64,000 nt of DNA from Actinomycetota bacterium (GCA_016213625.1 JACQZZ010000091.1:1-64000); one strand, 5' to 3'; shown: positions 35,099 to 44,551, counted from the stretch's first letter. Notes: generated by a model from the letters alone, not told the origin. Numbers and translations are program-made.

Positions 35099-35307
35099 CG
35101 CCCTGGCACCGGGAGGCTCTGGCCGTGTGGGCCGGTGTGTCATCAGAAACCGCGGGCGGCGGGAGACGCACCGCGAGCCAACCGAGGGGCGACACGTGTG
35201 TTGCGCTCGTTCTCCCTTCCCCGGATGTGTCGCTCTCTCTTCACTGTCCGGCGGACCCCAGACGCGCCAGTAGGGCCGGAAGTCCTCCCGGCCGTCAAGG
35301 TTTCGTT

Positions 35308-36190
35308 GTGTACCGTTCGGCGGTGCCCGCGCTGCTGCCCACTCTGTTGCCCACTCTGTTGCCCACGACAGAGGAATCACCACACGAGCTGGCGGTGATC
35401 ACCGACGACGGCTCGCGAACCTGGAGGCAACTCGAGCAGCACGCGCGTCGAGTCGGCAACGGGCTCGGCGTTCGACGCATGGCGCGACGCCCACCCCGAC
35501 ACGGCGCTCGACAACACCGTGGCTGGTTCGCCACTGCTGTACACCGGCGGTACCACCGGCGCCTCGAAGGGTGTGGTGCGTTCGGACTCCGGCATGCCCA
35601 TCCCCAACTGGGTCGTCGGTGTCTCCATGTGGGGCGGGTTCGTGCGCATGCCCGAGGCGGGGGTGATGCTCATCGCCACGCCGCTGTACCACGCGTTCGG
35701 CTCCGGTGTGTTGGGCGCGCCACGACGTGAGCTCGCTGCAATGGATCAGCCACACCGCGGCCCCGTGCCCGGCGTGGGCGAAGCAGGCGGTCATCGACCG
35801 GCTCGGCCCGATCGTCGTCGAGTTCTACTGCAGGTGTCGGTGGTCGACGATGACGGCAACGACCTGCCCGCCGGCGAGGTGGGCACGTGGTACTTCCGTC
35901 GAGCTGACGGCTCGCCGACGTACCACGGCGACGAGGCGAAGACCCGCGCCGCCCAGTTGCCCGACGGTCGCTTCACCGTGGGCGACCTCGGCTACCTCGA
36001 CGACGACGGGTTCATGTACCTCGTCGACCGCCCGGCGCTCACCGCCGACGAACTGATCGCCTGGTGTCGCGAACGGCTGGCCAACGTCAAGTGCCCGCGC
36101 TCAGTGGACTTCCACGAGTCGCTCCCACGCGAGGCGCACGGCAAGTTGAAGAAGCGGTTGCTCCGAGACGTCGACTGGACGGCGTCGTAA
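35308..36190 (+). pseudogene. Eroded acyl-CoA synthetase/AMP-dependent ligase
   Basis: Pieces of a roughly 500-residue adenylate-forming ligase survive in the right order but with sections missing. Order: N-terminal ELAVITDDGSRTWRQLEQHA; then, in another frame, the AMP-binding loop LLYTGGTTGASKGV and a LYHAFGSGV block; then, in a third frame, VSSLQWISHTAAPCPAWAKQ to EFY; then back to DGRFTVGDLGYLDDDGFMYL; then an in-frame jump from YLVDR to the C-terminal lysine region LPREAHGKLKKRLL. At least four deletions, two or more frame-changing, so it cannot make active enzyme. A 36-bp run of 12-bp repeats lies near its 5' end. Confidence 0.8.
35332..35367 (+). repeat. 12-bp tandem repeat, three copies (CTGYTGCCCACT)
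   Basis: Copies at 35332-35343, 35344-35355 and 35356-35367 encode LLPT three times at the start of the ligase remnant. This is more regular than expected for coding sequence and fits slippage in a decaying gene. Confidence 0.7.
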
Positions 36191-36351
36191 TCTGAGTCTC
36201 GGTTCGGTCTTGCACCACCTCCCACCGTGGTGACACACACACTCCGTGATCAGGCATTAGTCCTCTGCACAGTTTCGTTGACAGAGAGTGACACTTGAAC
36301 CAGAGGTTCGGGTCCCTGGACCTCGTGGGAACACACAGTGAGAGGTGCGTC

Positions 36352-36534
36352 ATGACGTGGCTAATGGAACTGTATCTGCGGATGTTCAGCCCCCGTGAGG
36401 AAGAGGACAAGGGCGCAGCGATGGTCGAGTACGGCCTGCTGATCTCCTTCATCGCGGTCGCGGTCATTGCCGTTCTCATCGTGCTCGGACCGGCGATCGC
36501 CGATCTGTTCCAGCAGGTGGTGGACGCGATCTGA
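36352..36534 (+). CDS. flp: Flp/Fap-type pilin
   Basis: A 60-residue type IVb pilin. A short leader ends in G21, followed by AAMVEYGLLISFIAVAVIAV, giving Glu at +5 of the mature protein and a hydrophobic assembly helix. ATG 36352 is preceded by GAGAGG; a longer in-frame start at 36295 is less likely. After cleavage by a prepilin peptidase about 39 residues remain, the usual size of Flp subunits. First gene of the Tad cluster; a GC-rich hairpin behind it may make it more abundant than the assembly proteins. Confidence 0.9.
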   Translation: MTWLMELYLRMFSPREEEDKGAAMVEYGLLISFIAVAVIAVLIVLGPAIADLFQQVVDAI

Positions 36535-36550
36535 CCCTGATCGAGGTGTA

Positions 36551-36577
36551 GGGCGGCGGTCATTCGGGCCGCCGCCC
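36551..36577 (+). terminator. GC-rich hairpin between pilin gene and Tad genes
   Basis: GGGCGGCGG pairs with CCGCCGCCC around a 9-base loop, 17 bases after the pilin stop. There is no T tract, so it is likely a partial terminator or mRNA 3'-end stabiliser. Confidence 0.6.
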
Positions 36578-36610
36578 GCGGGTGTGTGGTGACCGAAGCG
36601 GGTGAGTGTC

Positions 36611-37024
36611 ATGGAACGGACTGAGCGCGATGTGTCGCGCCGAGAATCGGGTCGAGATCACGGCGCCGTGATGGTCGAGTTGGCGCTGGTGCTCCCCATT
36701 CTCGTGATGCTTCTGGTGGGCATTGTCCAGTTCGGCATGGCGTACAGCTCGCAAGTGTCCATCCAGAGTGCGGCCCGCGAAGGCGCTCGTGCCCTGGCGC
36801 TCGGTGAGCCGATCGCAGCGGTCAATGCCGCCGTCAACGGAGCGGCCGGCGCTGCGGACGTCACCTCGATCGAGACGACCGCATGCCCTGCCAACCCGAC
36901 GGCCGGCTCGACGGCGTACGCGACGGTGAAGGTGAAGGCGACCTACACGTTCTCGATCCCGTTCGTTCCGATCGACAACCCGAAGACCCTGACGGCGACT
37001 GCGAGGATGCGATGTGGACTCTGA
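36611..37024 (+). CDS. TadE-like pseudopilin
   Basis: A 137-residue minor pilin-like protein. The leader ends in G18, followed by AVMVELALVLPILVMLLVGIVQFGMAY with Glu at +5, the classic TadE pattern. The extracellular part has two Cys (TTACPAN and RMRCGL) that probably form a disulphide. ATG 36611 is preferred over GTG 36602. Its 3' end overlaps the next gene by 13 bases. TadE-like proteins sit in or prime the Flp fibre. Confidence 0.88.
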   Translation: MERTERDVSRRESGRDHGAVMVELALVLPILVMLLVGIVQFGMAYSSQVSIQSAAREGARALALGEPIAAVNAAVNGAAGAADVTSIETTACPANPTAGSTAYATVKVKATYTFSIPFVPIDNPKTLTATARMRCGL

Positions 37025-38103
37025 AGCACATCTCTCGACGCGCGCCGGCAGCTGATCGCGATCAGGGTGCGGTCCTCGTGATCGTGGCCGTGATCATGGT
37101 GGCGCTGCTCGGTGTCGGCGCGATGGTGATCGATCTCGGCGCGCTCTATGTGGAGAAGCGCCAACTGCAGAACGGGGCCGACGCTGCGGCCCTCGCCGTT
37201 GCGCAGGACTGCGCCGGCGGCGACTGCGGCGATGAAGTCGCGACGAGTCGGCAGTACGCCGACCTCAATTCCAATGATGGACAGAGTGCGGTCGATCTCG
37301 TCTGTGGCAAGGGTGCCGGACTGACGCCGTGTGTCGCCCCGGCGCCCGCTGGTGCCGCGAACGCGACGGGTTGGGTGCGCGTCGTCACCAGTACGAAGAC
37401 CGCGAGCGGCACGGAAGTCGACTTCGTGCTCGCCCCGGTGATGGACTCGCTCGCCGGGAGCACCGTGCACGCCGGCGCAGTGGCCGCGTGGGGCGCGCTG
37501 GGCACCTACCGCACCATCCGGTTCATCATCTCCGAGTGCGAGTTCCAGCAGATGGGCGGCAACCTCGCCACCCAGACGTTCCCGACGGGTGTCTCGTACA
37601 TCTACTCGAAGAAGGGGACGGCGAAGGACGACAAGAACAATGATCCTCCGTGCACGTCGTCGTCTTCGGGCGGCACGGTCGCGGGCAACTTCGCATGGCT
37701 CGACGCGGATGCCGGCGACATCTGCCGTGCCACCGTCACCGCCGGGATGATCGTCGGGGGCAACCCCGGTAACGACCCCGAGATCAGCAAGAAGGACTGC
37801 GCGGCGGTGTTCGCCGCGATGAAGGCCGGCGAAGAGTTCGTGATGCCGATCTTCAATCAGGTCGTCGGCACAGGGCAGTCGGCGCAGTACACGGTGGCCG
37901 GGTTCATCGGCTTCCGGTTCACGGGGTGGCAACTGAGTGGCAACTCGTGGCCAGCGGGGTTCAGCTGCCCGGATCCCTACACGGGGCAACCCGGAGGCGG
38001 TGACCTGCGCTGCTTCAGGGGCACGTTCACGCGGGTCGTCAGCGATGGCGGCGGTTTCGGAGGCATCGACTACGGAGCGAGGGTCGTGAAGATGGTGGGT
38101 TGA
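37012..38103 (+). CDS. TadG-like pilus-assembly protein
   Basis: A 363-residue protein. N-terminal prepilin-like segment QGAVLVIVAVIMVALLGVGAMVIDLGALYVEKRQLQNGADAAALAVAQ (about 18-65), the TadE/TadG 'von Willebrand-like pilus' signature, then a Cys-rich extracellular domain (at least 13 Cys) with a Gly/Asn-rich core. The family is attached by its first helix and is proposed to anchor Flp pili or serve as a tip. Start inside the TadE gene, without a clear ribosome site, suggests translational coupling. Confidence 0.85.
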   Translation: MWTLKHISRRAPAADRDQGAVLVIVAVIMVALLGVGAMVIDLGALYVEKRQLQNGADAAALAVAQDCAGGDCGDEVATSRQYADLNSNDGQSAVDLVCGKGAGLTPCVAPAPAGAANATGWVRVVTSTKTASGTEVDFVLAPVMDSLAGSTVHAGAVAAWGALGTYRTIRFIISECEFQQMGGNLATQTFPTGVSYIYSKKGTAKDDKNNDPPCTSSSSGGTVAGNFAWLDADAGDICRATVTAGMIVGGNPGNDPEISKKDCAAVFAAMKAGEEFVMPIFNQVVGTGQSAQYTVAGFIGFRFTGWQLSGNSWPAGFSCPDPYTGQPGGGDLRCFRGTFTRVVSDGGGFGGIDYGARVVKMVG

Positions 38104-38157
38104 CGCCTGCCATGAAGCAACAACTGAAGGGCTCGGATCGAGCTGGGAGGCATCATC

Positions 38158-39006
38158 ATGAAGCGTCAGGTGATCGGCATCACGATTGCGGTCGTCTTGG
38201 CGGTGGCGGGCACGTTCGCCCTCATCTCCTACGTGAAGTCAGCGAAGGACGACGCCGTCAAGGACGAACAGCTCACGCAGGTGTACGTCGTCAGTGACGA
38301 CATCGCCAAGGGAACGTCCGTCGCCGACATGGGGGACCGCGTGGCGCTCACCGATGTGCCACAACGACTGGTCGCCCCTTCCGCCGTCACCGACCTGGCG
38401 ACGCTCGACGAGGCATTCGTCGCCTCGCTGGATCTGCAACGTGGCGAGCAGCTGCTGGAGAACCGGTTGGTCGACCCGCGGACGTTGGTGCGGGTCGACG
38501 TGCCCGACGGCCTGCAGGAGATCACCATCGCCCTGTCGCCCGAGCGGGCAGTGGGCGGTGAGCTGTTCGCCGGCGACACCGTGGGCGTGCTGTTCTCGTT
38601 CGACCCGTTCCAGACCTCCACCGCGGGCGCTGCCGTCGAACCGTCGACCGACCCGAACGCTCCCGTGGTGACGGTCGCCGCGCCGACGATGACGCCGAAC
38701 ACCACCCACTTCACCCTGCACAAGGTGTTGGTCACGGCGATCCAGTTCTCGCGGGTCGACACCGAGCGGGCGGCGGAGGTGCAGAGCGACGACGAGAGCA
38801 CTGACACCACACTCGACCCCACCGTGGCCGAAGCACCGGCGGCGCAACTCCTGATCACGCTCGCCGTGTCCGCCCCAGAGGCCGAGCAGTTGGTGTTCGC
38901 CTCCGAGTTCGGCTTCATCTGGCTGACTGCGGAAGGCTCCGACGCGGCTGAAGAGGGCACACGGATCCTCACGCTCGACGGCGTGTATGTGACGGTGCCG
39001 CGATGA
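38158..39006 (+). CDS. cpaB: CpaB/RcpC-like pilus assembly protein
   Basis: A 282-residue protein with one N-terminal membrane helix (4-24) and a SAF-like domain (about 40-110: VYVVSDDIAKGTSVADMGDRV) followed by the RcpC/CpaB beta-rich domain (ITIALSPERAVGGELFAGDTVGVLFSF). In Gram-negative bacteria CpaB helps the secretin; in single-membrane bacteria it may guide the pilus through the wall. Its stop overlaps the ATPase start by four bases. ATG 38158 is preceded by GGGAGG at nine bases. Confidence 0.88.
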   Translation: MKRQVIGITIAVVLAVAGTFALISYVKSAKDDAVKDEQLTQVYVVSDDIAKGTSVADMGDRVALTDVPQRLVAPSAVTDLATLDEAFVASLDLQRGEQLLENRLVDPRTLVRVDVPDGLQEITIALSPERAVGGELFAGDTVGVLFSFDPFQTSTAGAAVEPSTDPNAPVVTVAAPTMTPNTTHFTLHKVLVTAIQFSRVDTERAAEVQSDDESTDTTLDPTVAEAPAAQLLITLAVSAPEAEQLVFASEFGFIWLTAEGSDAAEEGTRILTLDGVYVTVPR

Positions 39007-40205
39007 CCGACACCGTCCGCACCGTTGCCGTCGTCACGGCCGACCCGACCCGTTCGCTGTGGTCGGCAGAGGCGGAGCGTTCGCTGCGACCGGCGTTCAT
39101 CGCGCTGACCGAGATGATCGATGCTGCGGCGCTGGTGACGCTGATCGAACACACCGGCGCGCTCGCGGTCTGCCTCGCGGTCGACGTGCCGGAGGCGCTC
39201 GCGTTGGAGACGGCTCGGCTGCTGGACGAGACCCGTCCGGAGATCGGTGTGGTGCTGGTCCGTCCACCGACCCCCGAGCTGTGGGCATCGGCCGCTCGGG
39301 TCGGTGTGCGCGACGTGGTGTCGCCCGAGGCGCGGCCCGAGCAGTTGGTGGACTCGCTCGTCGCCGCCGCGGAGCGAGGTGAGCGCGTCCGATCCACGCG
39401 ACCGGTCGAGACGGCCCCGACGTCGCACGGCAAGGTCATCGTGGTGCTGTCGCCCAAGGGTGGTAGCGGCAAGACGATGGTGGCGTCGAACCTCGCCGTC
39501 TCCCTGGCCGCCACCGGCACCGGCGACACCGTGCTCGTGGATCTCGACGGCGTGTTCGGCGACGTGGCGAGTGTGATGGGTCTGGTGCCCGATCACACCG
39601 TCGGTCAGCTCGCGGCGCTGCCGTCGTTCGACAGCGCGACGTTGAAGGTGTTCCTCACTCGCCACGACCAGTCGGGCCTGTTCGTGCTCGCCAGCTCGGG
39701 CTCGCCCGAGGAGGGTGAGGCGCTCACCGACAAGCTGGCCGCGCAGATCATCGACATGCTGGCGAGCGACTTCGCGTACGTGGTCATCGACACCGCCGCG
39801 GGCCTCGACGAGCGGGCGCTCGCCGCCATCGACCGGGCCACCGACTGCGTGCTGCTCGCCAGCATGGACGTCGCCAGTATCCGCAATCTGGCCAAGGAGA
39901 TCGACGCGCTCGACCGTGCCGGCATGGTGGCCGCGCGGCGGCACTTCATCCTCAACCGAGCCGACGCCCGCGTGGGTCTGGAAGTTGTCGACGTGGAGAA
40001 CGCGATCGGCATGTCGGCCGACGCCGCGCTGCCCAGCTCGCGGTTGGTGCCGCTGGCCATGAACCGCGGGCGCGTGGTCGTGCTCGAGGACCCCGACTCG
40101 CCGGTCGCCTTGCAGCTGCGGACCTTTGCCCAGCGGTTCACCCCCCGCCCCGACGACCGTGGACGCAGCGATCCGAAACCCCGGTTCTCATTCAGGAGGC
40201 GTTGA
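39003..40205 (+). CDS. tadZ: CpaE/TadZ-like AAA ATPase
   Basis: A 400-residue cytoplasmic protein. N-terminal receiver-like domain without a full phosphorylation site (1-125), then a MinD/ParA-type ATPase with the deviant Walker A KGGSGKT (152-158), Asp in VDLDGVFGD and VVIDTAAGLDERALA. CpaE/TadZ localises the Tad pilus machine to its site in the cell. Its start overlaps CpaB; the CpaF/TadA gene begins one base after its stop. Confidence 0.9.
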   Translation: MTDTVRTVAVVTADPTRSLWSAEAERSLRPAFIALTEMIDAAALVTLIEHTGALAVCLAVDVPEALALETARLLDETRPEIGVVLVRPPTPELWASAARVGVRDVVSPEARPEQLVDSLVAAAERGERVRSTRPVETAPTSHGKVIVVLSPKGGSGKTMVASNLAVSLAATGTGDTVLVDLDGVFGDVASVMGLVPDHTVGQLAALPSFDSATLKVFLTRHDQSGLFVLASSGSPEEGEALTDKLAAQIIDMLASDFAYVVIDTAAGLDERALAAIDRATDCVLLASMDVASIRNLAKEIDALDRAGMVAARRHFILNRADARVGLEVVDVENAIGMSADAALPSSRLVPLAMNRGRVVVLEDPDSPVALQLRTFAQRFTPRPDDRGRSDPKPRFSFRRR

Positions 40206-40206
40206 C

Positions 40207-41595
40207 ATGAAGCTCTCCGAACGCTTGAAGGTCGCCGAAGCCGGTGACGGTCGCACGCCTGCCGCGTACAACGCGGCGCGACTGGTCGCGGCACCGCCGA
40301 AGGATGCGATGTCCACGTTCAAGGCCCGTGTGCACGAGGCACTGTTCGCGCGGCTGGGTACTCGCCTGTTCGACTCCACGCTCGGCACCGAACAGCTCAC
40401 CGCCTACGTGGCACAGGAGATCTCGGATCTCATGGCCGAGGCGAAGGAACCGCTCACCGTCGCCGAACGTCAGCGCCTCGCCGCCGAGATCATGAGCGAC
40501 GTCGTGGGGTTGGGTCCCATCGAACGGTTCCTCGCCGACCCGGAGGTCGATGAGGTGATGGTCAACTCGCTGCACCCCATCTACATCGAACGCAACGGCA
40601 AGATCGAGATGACCGATGTGCGGTTCATGAGCGACGACCACCTCCGTCGGGTGATCGAGCGCATCGTCGGCGACATCGGCCGTCGGATCGACGAGTCGTC
40701 GCCCATGGTGGACGCACGTCTCGCCGACGGTTCGCGTGTGAACGCGATCATTCCTCCGCTGGCGGTGGACGGACCGGCCCTCACGATTCGCAAGTTCGCC
40801 GTCGACCCGTATCAGGTCGACGATCTCATCGGCTTCGGCACGCTCACCCCCGAGCTCGCGGCGTTGCTCAAGATCGTGGTCGAGGTGGGGCTCAACGTCA
40901 TCGTGTCCGGTGGTACCGGCACCGGCAAGACCACGTTGCTCAACGTGCTGTCCGGCTTCATTCCCAGTGACGAGCGCATCGTCACCATCGAGGACGCGGT
41001 CGAGCTGCAACTGCACCAGGAACACGTGGTGCGCCTGGAGAGCCGTCCTCCGAACATGGAGGGTCGCGGTGAGGTGACGGTGCGAGATCTGGTGCGCAAC
41101 GCGCTCCGCATGCGTCCCGACCGCATCATCGTCGGTGAGGTGCGTGGCCCTGAGGCGCTCGACATGTTGCAGGCGATGAACACCGGCCACGACGGTTCCA
41201 TCTCCACGATCCACTGCAACGGTCCGCGCGATGCGCTCGCTCGCCTGGAGACGCTGGTGCTGATGAGCGGTGTCGACCTGCCCAGCCGCGCCATCCGCGA
41301 GCAGGTCGCCTCGGCGATCGACCTCATCGTGCACCTGCACCGGTTCCGCGATGGTTCGCGCAGGGTGACCGAGGTGACCGAGGTGGTGGGTATGGAAGGC
41401 GGCACCATCACCACTGGCGACATCTATGCGTTCGACCACTCGGCAGGCTTCGACGAGCATGGTCACACCCTCGGTCGCGTCCGCCCCACGGGTGTGCGTC
41501 CGCACTTCACCGATCGTCTCATCGAGGCCGGCGTCGACCTGCCGAGCGATCTCTACAGCGCCGACTTCGCTGGGTTGAAGGGGTGGCAGCGATGA
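40207..41595 (+). CDS. tadA: CpaF/TadA pilus assembly ATPase
   Basis: A 462-residue secretion ATPase. Walker [12 protein letters not shown] at about 236, the conserved Asp box [13 protein letters not shown], Walker B region [15 protein letters not shown] at about 305 and the His box [14 protein letters not shown]-terminal domain ([20 protein letters not shown]) is typical of CpaF. It powers Flp pilus assembly together with the two TadB/TadC membrane proteins. Its stop overlaps the VWA-TadB start by four bases. ATG 40207 is preceded by GGAGG. Confidence 0.95.
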   Translation: MKLSERLKVAEAGDGRTPAAYNAARLVAAPPKDAMSTFKARVHEALFARLGTRLFDSTLGTEQLTAYVAQEISDLMAEAKEPLTVAERQRLAAEIMSDVVGLGPIERFLADPEVDEVMVNSLHPIYIERNGKIEMTDVRFMSDDHLRRVIERIVGDIGRRIDESSPMVDARLADGSRVNAIIPPLAVDGPALTIRKFAVDPYQVDDLIGFGTLTPELAALLKIVVEVGLNVIVSGGTGTGKTTLLNVLSGFIPSDERIVTIEDAVELQLHQEHVVRLESRPPNMEGRGEVTVRDLVRNALRMRPDRIIVGEVRGPEALDMLQAMNTGHDGSISTIHCNGPRDALARLETLVLMSGVDLPSRAIREQVASAIDLIVHLHRFRDGSRRVTEVTEVVGMEGGTITTGDIYAFDHSAGFDEHGHTLGRVRPTGVRPHFTDRLIEAGVDLPSDLYSADFAGLKGWQR

Positions 41596-43544
41596 CACGC
41601 CAGCGGCTCGCCATCCTGATCACGGCACTCGTGCTCATCCTGTGCGGCATCTTGCTGGGGGCGACCGTCCGCGCGGCCGATGACGGCCTGCACGTGACGA
41701 ACGTCGACGTGAGCGATCCACCGCACGTGGTGCTCGAAGTGGCGGCGCCAGCCGCGCTGACGGGCACGACGCTGACGGGTGCCGACGTGGTGCTCACCGA
41801 GAACGGGACTCCCGTGGACGCCACGTTGACGGTGGTGCCGGCGGCCGGCCTGGAAGTGGTGTTGGCGATCGACACGTCGGGTTCGATGAAGGAAGGCGAC
41901 GCGATCGGTGCGGCGAAGTCGGCAGCGCAGCGGTTCCTCGAGGTACTGCCCGTGGAGGTGCCCGTGGGAGTCGTCGCGTTTGCCGACTCGCCGCGCCTGG
42001 TCAGCGCGCTGACGGTGGACCGTGCGTTATTGAACCACGCCATCGGGCAGCTCTCCGCCCGAGGTGAGACCGCGCTCTACGACGGGATGGTGCTCGCTCA
42101 GTCGGTGTTCTCGGGTGCCACGGCCGATCGCCAGATCGTGCTGCTGAGCGATGGCGGCAACACGGTCGGCAAATCCACGCTCGACGACGCGCTGGCCGTG
42201 GCTGCGGCGATCCGCACGAGTGTGGTGCAGCTCACGAGCTCCGAGGCGGACCCGGCGAGCCTGCAGCAGTTGGCCGGTGCGAATCACGGCACGCTGAGCG
42301 CGGCGAGTGACCCTGCGGCCCTGACCGGGCTCTACGAGTCGATCGCCAACTCGCTGGTGCACCGCTACCGGCTCGAGTTCGACAGCACCGCATCGGGCGA
42401 GGTGCTCTACACCCTCACGGTGGCCGGGGCGGACGGACCCGTCTCGGTCACGGTCACGGCCACCGTGCCCCTGGGGGGATCGGCGCCGCCCGCCGTCGAT
42501 CCCTCCACCGTCCCCGCCTCCACCGTCGTGGCGTCCACCTCCCCGTCCGATGGCGGAGGCGGGGCCACCCCTGACGACGTCGTGTCGTCAGGGGTGTCGA
42601 CCGACACCTGGTTGCGCGTCGGGGCGGCGTGCCTGTTCCTGGCACTGCTGATCGGCATGCTCGCGTTCTTCCTCGGCCGTCACGAACCGAGCGACGTCGC
42701 GCTCGACATCGGCCGCCATCCGAAGGAATTGATCGACCCCGATGAACGAACTGGTCTCGGTGGTCGAGTCGAGTCGATGGCCGACCGCGCGTTGGATCGC
42801 GGCAACCGTCGACACGGGCTCGCAGTGGCGCTGGAGGTGGCCTCGATCAACCTGCGGCCGGGCGAGTTCGTCATCCTCGGGACGCTCGGTGGCATCGTCC
42901 TCGCACTCCTGCTGTCGACGTTCATGGGCATCCTCGGCTTCGTGATCGGGCTCGTCGTCGCGCCGCTCCTGGCATGGATGGTCGTGTCCTCGAAGGCCGA
43001 TCGGCGTCGACGCGCGTTCGACGACCAGTTGCCCGATGTGCTGCACCTGATCGTCACGCTGCTCCAGTCCGGCTATGGCCTCCCGCAAGCGCTCGATGCG
43101 GTGTCCGCCCAGGCCGCCGAGCCGGCCGCCACCGAGTTCCGCCGCGTGCTGCTCGAGGTGCGCATCGGCCGCGACCCCACTGATGCACTGGCCGCCACGG
43201 CGGCACGGATGAAGAGCCGTGACTTCGCGTGGGTGGTGTCGGCGATCAACATCAACCGCGAGGTCGGCGGCGAGTTGGCCGCCATCCTCGACGCAGTGGC
43301 CGAGACCGTGCGCGAACGGCAACGGCTGCACCGACAGGTGCGCACCCTCACCGCCGAGGGTCGGCTCTCGGCGTGGGTGCTCACCGCACTGCCGGTGCTG
43401 TTGGTGGCGCTGTTGAGCGTGATCAACCCCGGCTACTTCGAGCCGATGACCGAATCGCCCGGACCGGTGCTGATCATCGTCGGTGTCGTGCTGCTCCTCA
43501 TCGGCTGGGTGTGGATGCACCGCCTCGTCAAGACGCACTCGTGA
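41592..43544 (+). CDS. TadB-like inner-membrane protein with N-terminal VWA domain
   Basis: A 650-residue fusion. Signal peptide (1-28), a beta-rich spacer, a VWA domain (about 88-265) with an intact MIDAS: DTSGS at 94-98, GETALYDG at about 159-166 and LSDGG at about 185-189. A Ser/Thr-rich linker leads to a membrane helix (about 335-360). A second hydrophobic pair is followed by the T2SSF/TadB domain (about 475-610: LPDVLHLIVTLLQSGYGLPQALD, then VVSAININREVGGELAAIL) and C-terminal helices. By topology the VWA domain faces outside. It couples to tadA by overlap. VWA attachment to TadB is the unusual part. Confidence 0.88.
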   Translation: MTRQRLAILITALVLILCGILLGATVRAADDGLHVTNVDVSDPPHVVLEVAAPAALTGTTLTGADVVLTENGTPVDATLTVVPAAGLEVVLAIDTSGSMKEGDAIGAAKSAAQRFLEVLPVEVPVGVVAFADSPRLVSALTVDRALLNHAIGQLSARGETALYDGMVLAQSVFSGATADRQIVLLSDGGNTVGKSTLDDALAVAAAIRTSVVQLTSSEADPASLQQLAGANHGTLSAASDPAALTGLYESIANSLVHRYRLEFDSTASGEVLYTLTVAGADGPVSVTVTATVPLGGSAPPAVDPSTVPASTVVASTSPSDGGGGATPDDVVSSGVSTDTWLRVGAACLFLALLIGMLAFFLGRHEPSDVALDIGRHPKELIDPDERTGLGGRVESMADRALDRGNRRHGLAVALEVASINLRPGEFVILGTLGGIVLALLLSTFMGILGFVIGLVVAPLLAWMVVSSKADRRRRAFDDQLPDVLHLIVTLLQSGYGLPQALDAVSAQAAEPAATEFRRVLLEVRIGRDPTDALAATAARMKSRDFAWVVSAININREVGGELAAILDAVAETVRERQRLHRQVRTLTAEGRLSAWVLTALPVLLVALLSVINPGYFEPMTESPGPVLIIVGVVLLLIGWVWMHRLVKTHS

Positions 43545-43557
43545 GAAGGATGAACCC

Positions 43558-44460
43558 ATGGACCTCACTCTCGTTCTCGGATCGGCGGCGGTACTCCTGT
43601 CGCTGCTCGTGCTGTGGTGGTCGGTCGCCGGACGACGAGCGACCGAGCCGGTGAACCTCGGACAGGTCGGCGTGCAAGCCGACTTGCGTGCTCGGAGCCT
43701 GGTGCCGAGCGCATCGGAGCGGGCGGTCGGACCACTCCATCGCCCGGGTGAGTGGCTGCACGGGCTGCTGCCGGGCGACCGCACGGCTGCCATCGCGCGC
43801 CGGATCCGCAGCGCGGGGAGCCCGGATGGTTGGTCGGTGGAACGGGTGCTCGCGGCCAAGTTCCTGCTCGCCGTGATCGTCGGCTTCCTGTTGCTGGTGC
43901 GGTTCCTCGGTGCACCGAACGCGCTCAACCTCCTCCTCCTCGTCTGCGTGACGTTGCTCGGGTTCTTCTTCCCGAATGTCGTGTTGGAGTCGAAGGTGAA
44001 CCATCGCAGGGACGCAGTGCGGATGGAGGTAGCCGAGGTGATCGACCAGTTGGCGGTGATGGTGCGAGCCGGTCTCAGCATCGACGCCGCGCTGGTGCGG
44101 AGCGCGCAGGCGAACCAGGGTGCGATGGGCGAGGAGCTGCGTCGGGTGGTGCAGGACATGCGGGTCGGCGTCAGCCGTGCGACGGCCCTCACGCACATGG
44201 CCGATCGTGTGGACATCCCCGAACTGCGCGGGTTCGTCGCGGCACTGTCGCAAGCTGACCAGCTCGGTGTGCCGGTGACCGAGACCCTGCGGGTGCAGGC
44301 CGACGAGATGCGGTTGAAGCAGCGTCAGGCGGCCGAGGAGATGGCCATGAAGTTGCCGGTCAAGATCCTGTTCCCGACGGTGCTGTGCATCCTGCCGGTG
44401 ATCTTCATCGTGTTGCTCGGCCCGGCCGCGCTGCGGATCTTCGACCAGTTCGGCGGCTGA
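43558..44460 (+). CDS. tadC: TadC-like pilus assembly membrane protein
   Basis: A 300-residue T2SSF-family protein with an N-terminal helix (2-22), helices around 100-145, the cytoplasmic T2SSF domain (about 155-265: EVIDQLAVMVRAGLSIDAALVRSA and LSQADQLGVPVTETLRVQADEMRLKQRQAAEE) and a C-terminal helix. It partners the TadB-like protein as the pilus platform. Preceded by GAGAAGG at a good distance and followed by a strong hairpin, so the Tad operon ends here. No prepilin peptidase gene (TadV/CpaA) is in the window. Confidence 0.92.
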   Translation: MDLTLVLGSAAVLLSLLVLWWSVAGRRATEPVNLGQVGVQADLRARSLVPSASERAVGPLHRPGEWLHGLLPGDRTAAIARRIRSAGSPDGWSVERVLAAKFLLAVIVGFLLLVRFLGAPNALNLLLLVCVTLLGFFFPNVVLESKVNHRRDAVRMEVAEVIDQLAVMVRAGLSIDAALVRSAQANQGAMGEELRRVVQDMRVGVSRATALTHMADRVDIPELRGFVAALSQADQLGVPVTETLRVQADEMRLKQRQAAEEMAMKLPVKILFPTVLCILPVIFIVLLGPAALRIFDQFGG

Positions 44461-44495
44461 GTTCGGCGGCCGGTCCCACCGCCGCCCGGACGCGA

Positions 44496-44530
44496 CCGAG
44501 GTCGCACCTGGGCAGTTGGTGCGACCTCGG
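44496..44530. terminator. Bidirectional hairpin after the Tad operon
   Basis: CCGAGGTCGCACC pairs perfectly with GGTGCGACCTCGG (13 bp) around a 9-base loop, between convergent genes. No T tract on either side. Confidence 0.8.
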
Positions 44531-44551
44531 AACGTGGTTGCAGGAAGGGTG

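Noticed and set aside
35308-36190. Functional short acyl-CoA ligase
   Set aside because: Missing internal blocks and changes of frame rule out a complete adenylation domain.
36278-36283. TTGACA as a -35 element for the Tad operon
   Set aside because: No -10-like sequence at 16-18 bases was found; a single hexamer is not enough.
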